This document shows, piece by piece, positions 54,846-64,000 of a DNA stretch of 64,000 nucleotides (its first letter is position 1; each line of letters starts with the position of its first letter). The position numbers and the translations under genes are program-made. This stretch comes from Lichenicola sp965198655. GTDB lineage: Bacteria; Pseudomonadota; Alphaproteobacteria; Acetobacterales; Acetobacteraceae. The notes below the pieces were generated by a model, which was not told where the DNA came from, did not search any database, and was given only the letters and a program-made list of their open reading frames with translations. The DNA is taken from the NCBI GenBank assembly GCA_965198655.1, contig OZ240668.1, forward strand, positions 2,728,001 through 2,792,000, read 5' to 3'.

Positions 54846-57800
54846 ATGAGATCAATGTCCAGATATCGGCATCACTGCCTGTCCACCGCAGCCGTCGCCG
54901 CCGGCTGCCTGGTGCTGGGCACGGTCGGACCCGCCGCAGCCCAGGCCCCGGCTCAACCGACAACCCAGGCGGCTACTCAAACCAAGGCTCATGCGAGAAC
55001 CAAGGCTCACGCCCGGACGCACGCCAAGGCTCGCAAGGCGTCGCTCACCAGGTTGGCGCAGGCCTCCACGCAAACACCCGGCTCGCCGTCCGGCACCGTC
55101 TCGCCGGCGCCGTTCGGCGCGCCGCAGGACAACGCCGCCGCCACGGCAGCGATCCAGGGTTCCGGCACCGCTGCCGCGTCGACCCGGGACAACGCGGAAT
55201 CCGTCACCGTCACCGGCTCGATCCTGCGCAACCCGAACCTGTCCGGCGCCAACCCGGTGACGCACCTGAGTGCCACCGAGCTCAAGCAACGCGGCATCAG
55301 CACGGTGACGCAGGCGCTGCAGACCCTGACCGCCAACGGCTCGGGCAACCTGCCGCCCAACTTCAGCGGCAACGGCGCCTTCGCCAGCGGCGCCTCCGGC
55401 GTATCGCTGCGCGGCCTCACCACGGACTCCACCCTGGTGCTGATCGACGGGCAGCGCGCCGCCTACTACCCGCTGTCCGATGACGGCGAGCGCAACTTCG
55501 TCGACATCAACAGCATCCCGGACTCGATCGTGCAATCGATCGACGTGCAGCAGGACGGCGGCTCGGCCACCTACGGCGCCGACGCGGTGGCCGGCGTGGT
55601 GAACATCATCACCCGCAAGCAGATCCAGGGCTTTGAGGGAGACGCCGAGGGCGGCCTGACGCAGCGCGGCGACACGGGCCACCAGCGGCTCTACGCGACC
55701 TACGGCTACGGCGACCTGAACCGCGACAACTTCAACGTGTGGATCAACGGCGAGTATCAGCAGGACGACCTGCTGATGAACAACCAGCGCGGCTTTCCCT
55801 ACAACACCCAGAACCTGAACAGCATCAACAGCATCAACGGCAACGGCAACCCGAACGGCCTGAACGCGGACGGCAGCTTCGTAGGCCTCAACAACGCCAG
55901 CAGTGGCGCAACCCGTGTCGCGCAGGTGCTGCCAGTGACCATAGGCGCCGATGGCTCCCTAACTCCGGCAGGATCGGGGCTGATCCAGCCGATCAACTCG
56001 TCACTAGGCTGCAACGGGCTTATCACTCACGTTGTGCCAATGGTCGGCACGGTCTGCGAGCAGAACCACATCGGTGACTATGGGATCATCCAGCCGAGCG
56101 ACCGGCGCGTCAGCTCGACCATCAAGGCGACTGTCAACCTGGGCCCCGACGCCCAGGGCTATGCGATGTTCACCTACTCGCAGAACCAGGTCTACTTCCC
56201 GAGCACGCCGGCCTACATCACGGACCACAGCTCCTCGGGCGACGTCAGCCTCGCCAACATCACGCTGCCGGTGCGTCTCGCCAACGGCCAGCTCAATCCG
56301 CAGAACCCGTTCGCGGCGCAGGGACATCCAGCGCAGATCTACTATCTCTTCGGCGACCTCATCCCCACCGAGACCGACTTCAACCAGAGCTTCCGCGGCT
56401 CCACCGGCGTCAACGGCTCGATCGCGTCGCGCTGGGGCGACGACTGGCACTACAACGTCGGCGTGGTCGGTATGGTCGACGACCTGCGCCGCACCTTCAC
56501 CGGGGTGCCGACCTTCCAGAGCATCCTGACCGCGGTCAACACCGGCTCCTACAACTTCATGGACCCGTCGCAGAACAGCCAGGCGGTGCGCAATGCCGTA
56601 GCACCCACCGACGTGACCAACGCTTATTCCCAGGAATACGCGCTCGACGTGGTGCTCTCCAAGGGGCTGTTCCACCTGCCCGGCGGCACCACCACGCTCG
56701 GCGTCGGCGGGCAGGTGCGCTACGAGTCGCTCAACGATCCGAGCGCCAACCCGGACAACCCGCTCGACCCGAACGCGCAGTACCTGCGCAACATCAACCC
56801 GTTCAGCGCGGTCGGAAGCCGCAAGGTGGGATCGACCTTCTTCGAACTCGGTGTTCCGTTCTTCAAGCAGCTCACCGTCGACGTGTCCGGCCGCTACGAC
56901 GACTATTCCGAAGGGTTCGACAACTTCGCCCCCAAGGTCGGCGTGATCGTGAAGCCGATCCCGGAGATTACCCTGCGCGGCACCTACTCCAAGGGCTTCC
57001 GCGTGCCGAGCTTCGCCGAGACCGGCGGCAACAACTATGGCTACGTGTCCTCTCCGCCGCTTCCGGCCTCGTTCCTGGCCATGCACGAGACCAGCAGCGG
57101 CGCGCCGGACGCCTATGCCACGGCGCCCGCCTTCGCGCTCAACACTGTCGGCAACCCGAAACTCAAGCCGGAGCACTCCGACAACTTTACCGGCGGCGTG
57201 ATCGTGCAGCCGAAGCCCTGGATCAGCCTGTCCGCCGACTACTACTACATCAAGAAGAACGACTACGTCGTCACTTCGGACTTCAGCGGCCCGCTCGCGA
57301 ACTACTATGCCGGCCTGAACCCGGCCGGCGTGTTTCCGGACGTGGCCGATCCCGAACATCCAGGCGCGATGCCGCGCGTGGGCACCGTCGACGTCACCTA
57401 CGTGAACGCCGCGAGCCTGGTGACCGACGGCTTCGACCTGCAGATCTCCGCCAGGACGCAACTGCCGGGCCGGCTCAGGGACGTGAACTGGATCAGCAGC
57501 GGCACCGCCACCTTCATCAACCGCTACAACATCACCTATCCCGGCGTCGGCACGGAGCGCTACGCCGGTACGATCGGGCCGTACAACATCACCTCGGCCT
57601 CCGGCACGCCGCGCTGGCGCGCGAGCTGGCTCAACACCTTCATCTACAAGAAGCTGACGGTCGGGGTCTCCACCTACTACACCGGCGGCTACCGCCTGAC
57701 GGCGGAGGACATTACTGGGCCCAATACCGCCGGCAACTGCGCCAACGCGCTGGTCGGCTTCACCGGCGCACCCACCCGCTGCGGCGTCAACGGCTTCTTC

Positions 57801-57989
57801 GACGTGGACCTGACCTTCGACTACGCCCTGACCAAGGGGCTCCACCTCTACACCAACGTCTACAACGTCGCCGACTGGCGTCCGCCCTTCGACACCGGCA
57901 CCTATGGCAGCTATCTGTACAACCCCGCCTGGGCGGCAGCCGGTATCCTTGGCCGCGCCTTCCGCTTCGGCGTCACCGACAAGTTCTGA
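54846..57989 (+). CDS. TonB-dependent receptor (tandem copy 1)
   Basis: A 1047-residue outer-membrane receptor. The signal peptide (CLSTAAVAAGCLVLGTVGPA) is followed by a basic low-complexity linker made of KAHARTKAHARTHAKAR-type units. The plug begins SVTVTGSILRNPNLSGANPV, then SLRGLTTDSTLVLIDGQRAA and GGSATYGADAVAGVVNIITR. The barrel is long, with the receptor motif TLRGTYSKGFRVPSFAETGG, and ends LGRAFRFGVTDKF with the terminal Phe. ATG 54846 (MRSMSRYRHH) matches the start of its paralogue downstream. Ligand unknown; the plug type resembles receptors for plant carbohydrates or peptides. Confidence 0.9.
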   Translation: MRSMSRYRHHCLSTAAVAAGCLVLGTVGPAAAQAPAQPTTQAATQTKAHARTKAHARTHAKARKASLTRLAQASTQTPGSPSGTVSPAPFGAPQDNAAATAAIQGSGTAAASTRDNAESVTVTGSILRNPNLSGANPVTHLSATELKQRGISTVTQALQTLTANGSGNLPPNFSGNGAFASGASGVSLRGLTTDSTLVLIDGQRAAYYPLSDDGERNFVDINSIPDSIVQSIDVQQDGGSATYGADAVAGVVNIITRKQIQGFEGDAEGGLTQRGDTGHQRLYATYGYGDLNRDNFNVWINGEYQQDDLLMNNQRGFPYNTQNLNSINSINGNGNPNGLNADGSFVGLNNASSGATRVAQVLPVTIGADGSLTPAGSGLIQPINSSLGCNGLITHVVPMVGTVCEQNHIGDYGIIQPSDRRVSSTIKATVNLGPDAQGYAMFTYSQNQVYFPSTPAYITDHSSSGDVSLANITLPVRLANGQLNPQNPFAAQGHPAQIYYLFGDLIPTETDFNQSFRGSTGVNGSIASRWGDDWHYNVGVVGMVDDLRRTFTGVPTFQSILTAVNTGSYNFMDPSQNSQAVRNAVAPTDVTNAYSQEYALDVVLSKGLFHLPGGTTTLGVGGQVRYESLNDPSANPDNPLDPNAQYLRNINPFSAVGSRKVGSTFFELGVPFFKQLTVDVSGRYDDYSEGFDNFAPKVGVIVKPIPEITLRGTYSKGFRVPSFAETGGNNYGYVSSPPLPASFLAMHETSSGAPDAYATAPAFALNTVGNPKLKPEHSDNFTGGVIVQPKPWISLSADYYYIKKNDYVVTSDFSGPLANYYAGLNPAGVFPDVADPEHPGAMPRVGTVDVTYVNAASLVTDGFDLQISARTQLPGRLRDVNWISSGTATFINRYNITYPGVGTERYAGTIGPYNITSASGTPRWRASWLNTFIYKKLTVGVSTYYTGGYRLTAEDITGPNTAGNCANALVGFTGAPTRCGVNGFFDVDLTFDYALTKGLHLYTNVYNVADWRPPFDTGTYGSYLYNPAWAAAGILGRAFRFGVTDKF

Positions 57990-57990
57990 G

Positions 57991-58027
57991 GCCGCTCCCG
58001 CTTCCGGGCGTTCATCCCGGGAGCGGC
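57991..58027 (+). terminator. Hairpin after tandem TonB receptor 1
   Basis: A perfect 10-bp inverted repeat (GCCGCTCCCG / CGGGAGCGGC) with a 17-base loop, starting two bases after the stop codon. No T-run. Confidence 0.5.
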
Positions 58028-58758
58028 ACGAGACGATCGGGATGGCTCGTCAGCCCCGGCGGCGCGGCGCCCCGCCGCGGGGTGCCGATGCCGATCCGTC
58101 CGTGTCGTCGAGATTCTTTCCGGACCTCGGGTGGACGGCTGAAGCCCGGAGCTGTGCTTCTGCCGGGACAAGGACGTCACGGCATCGCCGCTGCGCGTCA
58201 GGTCAGACCCGGCGCGCTACCGTTTAAGCGCGATCTGCGCTCGGGCGTCAGGCATGTCGGCGCCGTCAACCATCTCGAGGCGTCGCCGAAGGCGAACCAA
58301 CGGCATCGGCACTCCCGGCCGATCGCGGAGCCGGCGGTGCGCGGTTCCGCAAGCCGTGGCCGTTCGATGTCCTAGAGCATGATCGTTTGATCATGCTCTG
58401 CTTTCGCCTGGAAAGAGCAGCTTCAGCGGCAGGACGCTGGGTCCGGATGTCGTCCTGCCGCGCCGCGCGCCATTTCCGGGCCCGTGCGACGGGTTGCCAA
58501 TGAAGCTTGACTGATCATCCCTTGATAATTCTCCGTCGACAAAAGTGCCACGAAGACGCAACGACAAGTCTCGGCAACCAGGACCGGAAAGCGGAAAGCA
58601 CCTGCGGAACCAGACGGTGTTACGGAAATGCCACCGCTTCGGCTCCATGTGTCGAAAAACCGAGATGCGGCTTGTTCCACTAGTTTATCGAAACGTAACG
58701 TTGTCGCACGGCATCCCGGGCGCGCCAGCCCATCTACGACGCGAACGGAACGTTTCGG
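58028..58758. other. Intergenic region between the tandem TonB receptors
   Basis: 731 bases without a supported gene. It holds a perfect palindrome (58374-58399), and its last 140 or so bases resemble the leader of the first receptor. The frames crossing it on the plus strand are shadows of the receptor gene. Confidence 0.5.
58374..58399. repeat. Perfect 11-bp inverted repeat
   Basis: AGAGCATGATC and its complement separated by GTTT. Elements of the AGAGCATGATC type are, as far as I recall, frequent between genes in alphaproteobacteria; it may be a dispersed repeat or a regulator site. Confidence 0.55.
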
Positions 58759-61700
58759 ATGAGATCAAGACATCGCCTTCGGAATCACCGCCTGTCCACC
58801 GCGGCCGTCGCCGCCGGCTGCCTGGCGCTTGGCACGATCGAACCGGCAGCGGCTCAGACAGCGGCGCAAACGGTCAGCCAGACCACCGCTCACGCAAAGG
58901 CCCACGGCAGAGCGCACAAACGCGCCCATGCCGGGACCCACAGGACGGCGCAGGCCTCCACGCAAACACCCGGCTCGCCGTCTGGCACCGTTTCGCCGGC
59001 GCCGTTCGGCGCGCCGCAGGACAACGCCGCCGCCACGGCAGCGATCCAAGGTTCCGGCACCGCCGCCGCCTCGACCCGGGACAGCGCGGAATCCGTCACC
59101 GTCACCGGCTCGATCCTGCGCAACCCGAACCTGTCTGGCGCCAACCCGGTGACGCACCTGAGCGCCACGGAGCTGCAGCGGCGCGGCATCACCACGGTGG
59201 CGGAGGCGCTGCAAACGGTCACCGCCAACGGCTCGGGCAACCTGCCGCAGAACTTCACCGGCAACGGCGCCTTCGCCGCCGGCGCGTCCGGCGTGTCGCT
59301 GCGCGGCCTGACCACGGACTCAACCCTGGTGCTGATCGACGGGCAGCGCGCCGCCTACTACCCGCTCTCCGACGACGGCGAGCGCAACTTCGTCGACACC
59401 AACTCCATCCCGCAGTCGATCGTGCAGTCGATCGACGTGCAGCAGGACGGTGGTTCGGCGACCTACGGCGCGGACGCGGTGGCGGGCGTGGTCAACATCA
59501 TCACCAAGAAACAGATCCAGGGCTTCGAGGGAGACGCCGAGGGCGGCCTGACGCAGCGCGGCGACGCGGGCCACCAGCGCCTGTATGCGACCTACGGCTA
59601 CGGCGACCTGAACCGCGACAACTTCAACGTCTGGGTCAACGGCGAGTATCAGCAGGACGACCTGCTGATGAACAACCAGCGCGGCTATCCCTTCAACTCC
59701 GGCAACCTGACCGGCATCGGCGGCACCAACGGCAACCCGAACGGCCTGAACGCGGACGGCAGCTTCGTTGGGCTCAACAACACCAGCCCCGGCGGCGTCA
59801 CCCGCGTGGCGCAGGTGCGGCCGGTGACGGTGGGCGCCGACGGCACCCTCACGCCGGTGGGGCTGATCCAGCCGATCAACCCGGCGCTCGGCTGCAACGG
59901 GCTGATCACCCACGTCGTGACGGGCGTCGGCACGGTCTGCGAGCAGAACCAGATCGGCGACTACGGCGTGATCCAGCCGAGCGACCGGCGCATCAGCGGG
60001 ACGATCAAGGCGACCGTGAACCTGGGCCCGGACGCCCAGGGCTACGCCATGTTCACCTACTCGCAGAACCAGGTCGTCTACCCGGAAACGCCGCGCTACA
60101 TCACCGACCACAGCCGGTCGAACGACGCCAACCTGATCAACATCGTGCTGCCGGTCCGCCTCGCCAACGGCCAGCTCAACCCGAACGATCCGTTCGCGGC
60201 GCAGGGCTACGCGGCCCAGCCCTTCTACCTGTTCGGTGACCTCAACCCCACCGCGATCGACTTCAACCAGGTCATGCGCGGCTCCACCGGCGTCAACGGC
60301 ACGGTGCTGTCGCACTGGGGCGGCGACTGGCACTACAACGTCGGCGTCGTCGGCATGGTCGACACCCTGCGCCGCACCTTCAACGGCACGCCGACATTCC
60401 AGGGCATCATCGACGCGGTGAACAACGGCACCTACAACTTCGTCGACCCGTCGCAGAACACACAGGCCGTGCGTAGCGCGATCGCGCCCACCGACGTGAA
60501 CGTGGCCAACTCGCAGGAGTACGCGCTCGACGTGATCGTCTCGAAGGGGCTGTTCGAGCTGCCCGGCGGCATGACCACGCTCGGCCTCGGCGGATCGGCA
60601 CGCTACGAATCGCTGTACGATCCCAGCGCCAGCCCGGACGACCCGAGCAACCCAAACACGCAGTACACGCGCAACATCAACCCGTTCTTCGCCTTTGGCC
60701 AGCGCAAGGTGGGCTCGACCTTCTTCGAGCTCGGCATACCCGTGGTCAAGCAGTTCACCGTCGACGTGTCCGGCCGCTACGATGATTATTCCGAAGGCTT
60801 CGACAACTTTGCGCCCAAGGTCGGCGTGATCGCCAAGCCGATCCCGGAGCTCACCTTCCGCGGCACCTACTCCAAGGGCTTCCGCGTGCCGAGCTTCGCC
60901 GAGACCGGCGGCGTCGAGGTCGGCTACACGTCGTCCCCGCCGCTGCCGGCCTCGTTCCTCGCCATGCACCAGAACGCCGCCGGCACCGGTCCGGACGCCT
61001 ATGCGACGGCGCCCCCCATCGGCTTCAACACCGTCGGCAACCCGAGCCTGAAGCCGGAGCACTCCGACAACTTCAACGGCGGCATGATCCTGCAGCCGAG
61101 GCCCTGGATCAGCTTGTCCGCCGATTACTACTACATCAAGAAGAAGGACTTCATCACCACGGCCGACTCCAGCCCGGCGATCAGCGCCTACTATGCCGGC
61201 CTGAACCCCAGCACCGTCACCGCGGACGTGATCGACCCGGAGCATCCCACCGCGATGCCGCGCGCCGGCCTCGTCACCATCGACTACGTCAACGCCGCCA
61301 GCCTCAGCACCGACGGCTTCGACCTGCAGCTGTCGGCCACGCCCCGCCTGCCGGGCCCGTTGCGGGACGTGCGCTGGATCAGTACCGGCACCGTCACCTA
61401 CGTCAACAGCTACAACATCAACTTCGGCGGCGGCGACATCCAGCACTACGCCGGAACGCTGGGTCCGATCGGTGTCACTTCGGGTTCCGGCACGCCGCGC
61501 TGGCGCACGAGCTGGCTCAACACCTTCATCTACAAGAAGCTGACCGTCGGTGTCGCCACCTACTTCACCAGCGGCTACAAGACCACCGCGGAGGACGCGA
61601 CCGGTCCCGGCACCGCCAACAACTGTGCTGACGCGCAGCAGGGCTTCCCGGGGGATCCGGCGAACTGCCGCGTCAACGGCTTCTGGGACGTCGACCTGAC

Positions 61701-61875
61701 CTTCGACTACGCCCTGAACGACCGGCTTCACCTCTACACCAACGTCTACAACGTCGGCGATTCGGGACCACCGCTCGATACCGGCACCTATGGCAGCTAC
61801 CAGTACAACCCGGCCTGGGCGGCGGCCGGCATCCTCGGGCGCTCGTTCCGCTTCGGCGTCACCGGCAAGTTCTGA
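58759..61875 (+). CDS. TonB-dependent receptor (tandem copy 2)
   Basis: A 1038-residue paralogue of the preceding receptor, very similar along its whole length. It has a signal peptide (RLSTAAVAAGCLALGTIEPA), a basic linker with KAHGRAHKRAHAGTH, the same plug (SVTVTGSILRNPNLSGANPV, SLRGLTTDSTLVLIDGQRAA) and a barrel ending LGRSFRFGVTGKF. Differences cluster in barrel loops and in the linker, as expected for receptors diverging in ligand. It follows a conserved leader and ends at the dispersed hairpin repeat. The pair arose by tandem duplication. Confidence 0.92.
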   Translation: MRSRHRLRNHRLSTAAVAAGCLALGTIEPAAAQTAAQTVSQTTAHAKAHGRAHKRAHAGTHRTAQASTQTPGSPSGTVSPAPFGAPQDNAAATAAIQGSGTAAASTRDSAESVTVTGSILRNPNLSGANPVTHLSATELQRRGITTVAEALQTVTANGSGNLPQNFTGNGAFAAGASGVSLRGLTTDSTLVLIDGQRAAYYPLSDDGERNFVDTNSIPQSIVQSIDVQQDGGSATYGADAVAGVVNIITKKQIQGFEGDAEGGLTQRGDAGHQRLYATYGYGDLNRDNFNVWVNGEYQQDDLLMNNQRGYPFNSGNLTGIGGTNGNPNGLNADGSFVGLNNTSPGGVTRVAQVRPVTVGADGTLTPVGLIQPINPALGCNGLITHVVTGVGTVCEQNQIGDYGVIQPSDRRISGTIKATVNLGPDAQGYAMFTYSQNQVVYPETPRYITDHSRSNDANLINIVLPVRLANGQLNPNDPFAAQGYAAQPFYLFGDLNPTAIDFNQVMRGSTGVNGTVLSHWGGDWHYNVGVVGMVDTLRRTFNGTPTFQGIIDAVNNGTYNFVDPSQNTQAVRSAIAPTDVNVANSQEYALDVIVSKGLFELPGGMTTLGLGGSARYESLYDPSASPDDPSNPNTQYTRNINPFFAFGQRKVGSTFFELGIPVVKQFTVDVSGRYDDYSEGFDNFAPKVGVIAKPIPELTFRGTYSKGFRVPSFAETGGVEVGYTSSPPLPASFLAMHQNAAGTGPDAYATAPPIGFNTVGNPSLKPEHSDNFNGGMILQPRPWISLSADYYYIKKKDFITTADSSPAISAYYAGLNPSTVTADVIDPEHPTAMPRAGLVTIDYVNAASLSTDGFDLQLSATPRLPGPLRDVRWISTGTVTYVNSYNINFGGGDIQHYAGTLGPIGVTSGSGTPRWRTSWLNTFIYKKLTVGVATYFTSGYKTTAEDATGPGTANNCADAQQGFPGDPANCRVNGFWDVDLTFDYALNDRLHLYTNVYNVGDSGPPLDTGTYGSYQYNPAWAAAGILGRSFRFGVTGKF

Positions 61876-61887
61876 CGGGTTTCAAGG

Positions 61888-61976
61888 CCAGGGGCTTTGC
61901 CCCTGGACCCCATGAAGGGCAAAGCCCTTCAAACCCGATTCTTAAAATAAAAGGGGTCTGGGGCCTCCGGCCCCAG
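61888..61976. repeat. Dispersed hairpin repeat, copy 2 (probable bidirectional terminator)
   Basis: The same three hairpins as at 44680-44767: 61888-61906, 61914-61930 and 61957-61976. It lies between the convergent TonB receptor and HpcH/HpaI genes. A further palindrome around GATCGAGCTGCGAAGCAGATC follows it to about 62003. Confidence 0.8.
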
Positions 61977-62023
61977 CGGATCGAGCTGCGAAGCAGATCG
62001 ATGGGCAGAGCCCTGGCCTTCAA

Positions 62024-62812
62024 TTAAACAGACGCGGCGCCGCACCCGTAGCGGGCCGCCAGCGCGTCGCTGCCACGGGACAACAGCGACACGTCGGTGC
62101 CGACGGCGACGAAGCTGGCACCCAGCGCCATCGCCCGACGCACCAGCGCCTCCTCGCCCATGATGATGCCCGCCGCCTTGCCGGTGGCGACGATGCGGCG
62201 CAGGCCGTCATCGATCGCCGCCTGCGCCGCCGGCGCGTTGGGGTCGCCGGGATGGCCGAGCGAGGCGGACAGGTCGGCCGGACCGATGAACAGCCCGTCC
62301 ACCCCGTCGACCGCGGCGATCGCCTCCAGGTTGTCGAGCCCCTGACGGGTCTCGATCTGCACCAGCAGGCAGGTATCGCGGTCGGCACGGCGCATATAGC
62401 CGGCGTCGCGGTCATACCCGGACGCGCGAGCGACCGCGGCGCCGACGCCGCGGCGCCCGCGCGGCGGATAGCGGACCGCCGCGACCAGCGCTTCCGCCTG
62501 CTCCGCCGTCTCGACCATCGGCACCAGCAGGGTGCGCGCGCCGATGTCGAGCAGTTGCTTGATCATCCAGATTTCGCCCACCGGGGGGCGCACCACCGCC
62601 TCGCAGGAAAAGGCGGCGAGCGCCTGCAACTGCGACAGGATCGAGCGCAGGTCGTTCGGCCCGTGCTCGCCGTCGATCAACAGCCAGTCGAACCCGGCGC
62701 CGGCGCAGATCTCGGCGGTGTAGGCGTTGGCGAGCGACAGCCACAACCCGGTCTGCAGCGTGCCGGCCCGCAGCCGGTCCTTGAACCGGTTGCCGGTGCC
62801 AACGTCGTTCAC
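62024..62812 (-). CDS. HpcH/HpaI-family aldolase
   Basis: A 262-residue class II (metal-dependent) aldolase of the HpcH/HpaI/citrate lyase-beta superfamily, which cleaves 2-keto-3-deoxy-type or 4-hydroxy-2-oxo acids to pyruvate and an aldehyde. The barrel shows DWLLIDGEHGPND, LVPMVETAEQAE, CLLVQIETRQGLDN (metal Glu) and DGLFIGPADLSASLGHPG (metal Asp). The start is GTG 62812, overlapping the mfd stop (GTGA), so the two are co-transcribed although their jobs look unrelated. It ends just after the hairpin repeat. Confidence 0.88.
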   Translation of the reverse strand: MNDVGTGNRFKDRLRAGTLQTGLWLSLANAYTAEICAGAGFDWLLIDGEHGPNDLRSILSQLQALAAFSCEAVVRPPVGEIWMIKQLLDIGARTLLVPMVETAEQAEALVAAVRYPPRGRRGVGAAVARASGYDRDAGYMRRADRDTCLLVQIETRQGLDNLEAIAAVDGVDGLFIGPADLSASLGHPGDPNAPAAQAAIDDGLRRIVATGKAAGIIMGEEALVRRAMALGASFVAVGTDVSLLSRGSDALAARYGCGAASV

Positions 62813-64000
62813 GCCGCCTTCGCCCCCTCGGCCAGCAGGTTCAGGCGCCCGACCACGTCGCGCGCCAGCCCGATCCGCTGCGCCGTGGTCATCTCGCGCA
62901 GGATCGCCAGCTTGTGGTCCGGACGCAGCCGCATCTCCGCACCCTTGCTGCTGCCGATCCACGACACCAGCCCGGCCGGGTTGCGGAAGCTGTTGCCACG
63001 GAACTGCAGCACCATGCCCTTCGGCCCCGCTTCGAGCTTCTCGACCCCGGCGGCGCGGCACAGCCGCTTCAGCGTCACCACCTCGAGCAGGTTGCTCACC
63101 TCCTCCGGCAGCGGCCCGAACCGGTCGACCAGCTCGGCCGCCATCGCCTCGGTCTCGGCGTCGCCGGGCAAGGCGCCGATGCGCCGGTACAGCCCGAGCC
63201 GCACGGGCAGGTCCGGCACGTAGGTGTCGGGGATCAGCACCGGCAGGCCCAGCACGATGTTGGGGGTCCAGTCGCGGTCCACGGCCTTGGCCCGGCCCTT
63301 CTCGCGGCGCAGGTCGTCCACCGCGTCCTCCAGCATCTGCTGGTAGAGCTCGATGCCGACTTCGCGTATGTGGCCGGACTGCTCGTCGCCCAACAGGTTG
63401 CCGGCGCCGCGCAGGTCGAGGTCGTGGCTGGCGAGCGTGAAGCCGGCGCCGAGCTGGTCCAGCGTCTGCATCACCTCCAGCCGCTTCTCGGCGGCGGGCG
63501 ACAGGCGGTGCTGCTGCGGCCAGGTGAGGTAGGCGTAGCCGCGCTGCTTGCCGCGTCCGACCCGGCCGCGAAGCTGGTACAGCTGGCCCAGCCCGAACAT
63601 GTCGGCGCGGTAGATCACCAGCGTGTTCACCGAGGGCATGTCGAGCCCGCTTTCCACGATGTTGGTGGACAGCAGGATGTCGTACTTGCCGTCGCCGAAC
63701 TCGGCCATCACCCGTTCCAGCTCGGTCGGCGTCAGCCGTCCATGCGCCTGCACCAGGCGCGCGTCGGGCACGATCTCGCGCAGCCGCTCGGCCATGCGGT
63801 CGAGGTCCTCGATGCGCGGCACCACGCAGAACACCTGGCCGCCGCGGAACCGCTCGCGCTGCACCGCCTCGCGGATCACCACGCTGTCGAACGGCATGAT
63901 GAAGGTGCGCACCGCGAGCCGGTCGGTCGGCGGCGTCGCGATCAGGCTCATCTCGCGCACGCCGGTAAGCGCGAGCTGCAGGGTGCGCGGGATCGGCGTG
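62809..64000 (-). CDS. mfd: Transcription-repair coupling factor Mfd, C-terminal part (cut by window edge)
   Basis: The last 396 residues of Mfd, running off the right edge. The helicase part shows the RecG/Mfd translocase motifs VQAHGRLTPTELERVM, ILLSTNIVESGLDMPSVNTL and YQLRGRVGRGKQRGYAYL, then DLDLRGAGNLLGDEQSGHI, and the C-terminal D7 domain region (VPDLPVRLGLYRRIG). Mfd removes stalled RNA polymerase and recruits UvrA. The N-terminal two thirds lie outside the window. Confidence 0.95.
   Translation of the reverse strand, partial: TPIPRTLQLALTGVREMSLIATPPTDRLAVRTFIMPFDSVVIREAVQRERFRGGQVFCVVPRIEDLDRMAERLREIVPDARLVQAHGRLTPTELERVMAEFGDGKYDILLSTNIVESGLDMPSVNTLVIYRADMFGLGQLYQLRGRVGRGKQRGYAYLTWPQQHRLSPAAEKRLEVMQTLDQLGAGFTLASHDLDLRGAGNLLGDEQSGHIREVGIELYQQMLEDAVDDLRREKGRAKAVDRDWTPNIVLGLPVLIPDTYVPDLPVRLGLYRRIGALPGDAETEAMAAELVDRFGPLPEEVSNLLEVVTLKRLCRAAGVEKLEAGPKGMVLQFRGNSFRNPAGLVSWIGSSKGAEMRLRPDHKLAILREMTTAQRIGLARDVVGRLNLLAEGAKAA

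Overview
The window is high-GC DNA from an alphaproteobacterium, most likely Acetobacteraceae. I infer this from the GC-rich codon use, the large TonB-dependent receptors with Ala/Thr-rich leaders, the porin and CocE/NonD hydrolase content, and the short GC-rich repeats between convergent genes. No rRNA or other direct taxonomic marker is present, so the assignment is an inference.

Layout. (1) 0.6-23.4 kb is a catabolic region: an acetyl-CoA synthetase, two NTF2/SnoaL-like proteins, a FadR-type GntR regulator, an acyl-CoA-dehydrogenase-fold flavoprotein, three CocE/NonD-type alpha/beta hydrolases, an outer-membrane porin, and a ring-degradation set (FAD aromatic hydroxylase, Dabb protein, extradiol dioxygenase, fumarylacetoacetate-hydrolase-family enzyme). 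It is broken up by decayed transposase genes (an inverted IS5-like pair, an IS701-like and an IS66-like remnant) and several gene-poor stretches. (2) 24.0-41.1 kb is a genomic island. A tyrosine integrase lies at its left end, a tRNA-Ser(UGA) gene lies at its right end, a 15-bp near-copy of the tRNA 3' end lies at the left boundary, and a 22-bp near-identical repeat lies inside both ends. (3) 41.4-64 kb looks like ordinary chromosome: an ATP-grasp/alpha-E pair, an anthranilate-phosphoribosyltransferase-like protein, a DsbA-family protein, an exported amine oxidase/cytochrome c/RidA operon, a TonB receptor, an SBF-type transporter, two tandem paralogous TonB receptors, an HpcH/HpaI aldolase and the 3' part of mfd.

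The main find is inside the island (27.25-38.10 kb). Nine genes on one strand, most joined by 1-4 base stop/start overlaps, encode DNA phosphorothioation proteins DndA, DndC, DndD and DndE, then a 71-residue protein, a second DndD-like SMC-type ATPase, an FtsK-type translocase whose first ~125 residues look like a second DndE domain, and finally an AAA ATPase plus a DUF4435/TOPRIM-like protein. This last pair has the AriA/AriB (PARIS) layout. My reading is a modification core (A, C, D, E), a duplicated and re-purposed D/E module fused to a DNA pump, and a PARIS-like abortive pair wired into the same transcript. No dndB and no canonical DndF, DndG or DndH is seen.

A second point of interest is the exported flavin amine oxidase - cytochrome c - RidA operon (46.9-49.4 kb), which suggests periplasmic amine dehydrogenation with imine clean-up. 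Also notable are a CocE hydrolase with an N-terminal domain usually seen in exported proteins, and a dispersed hairpin repeat used at two convergent gene ends.
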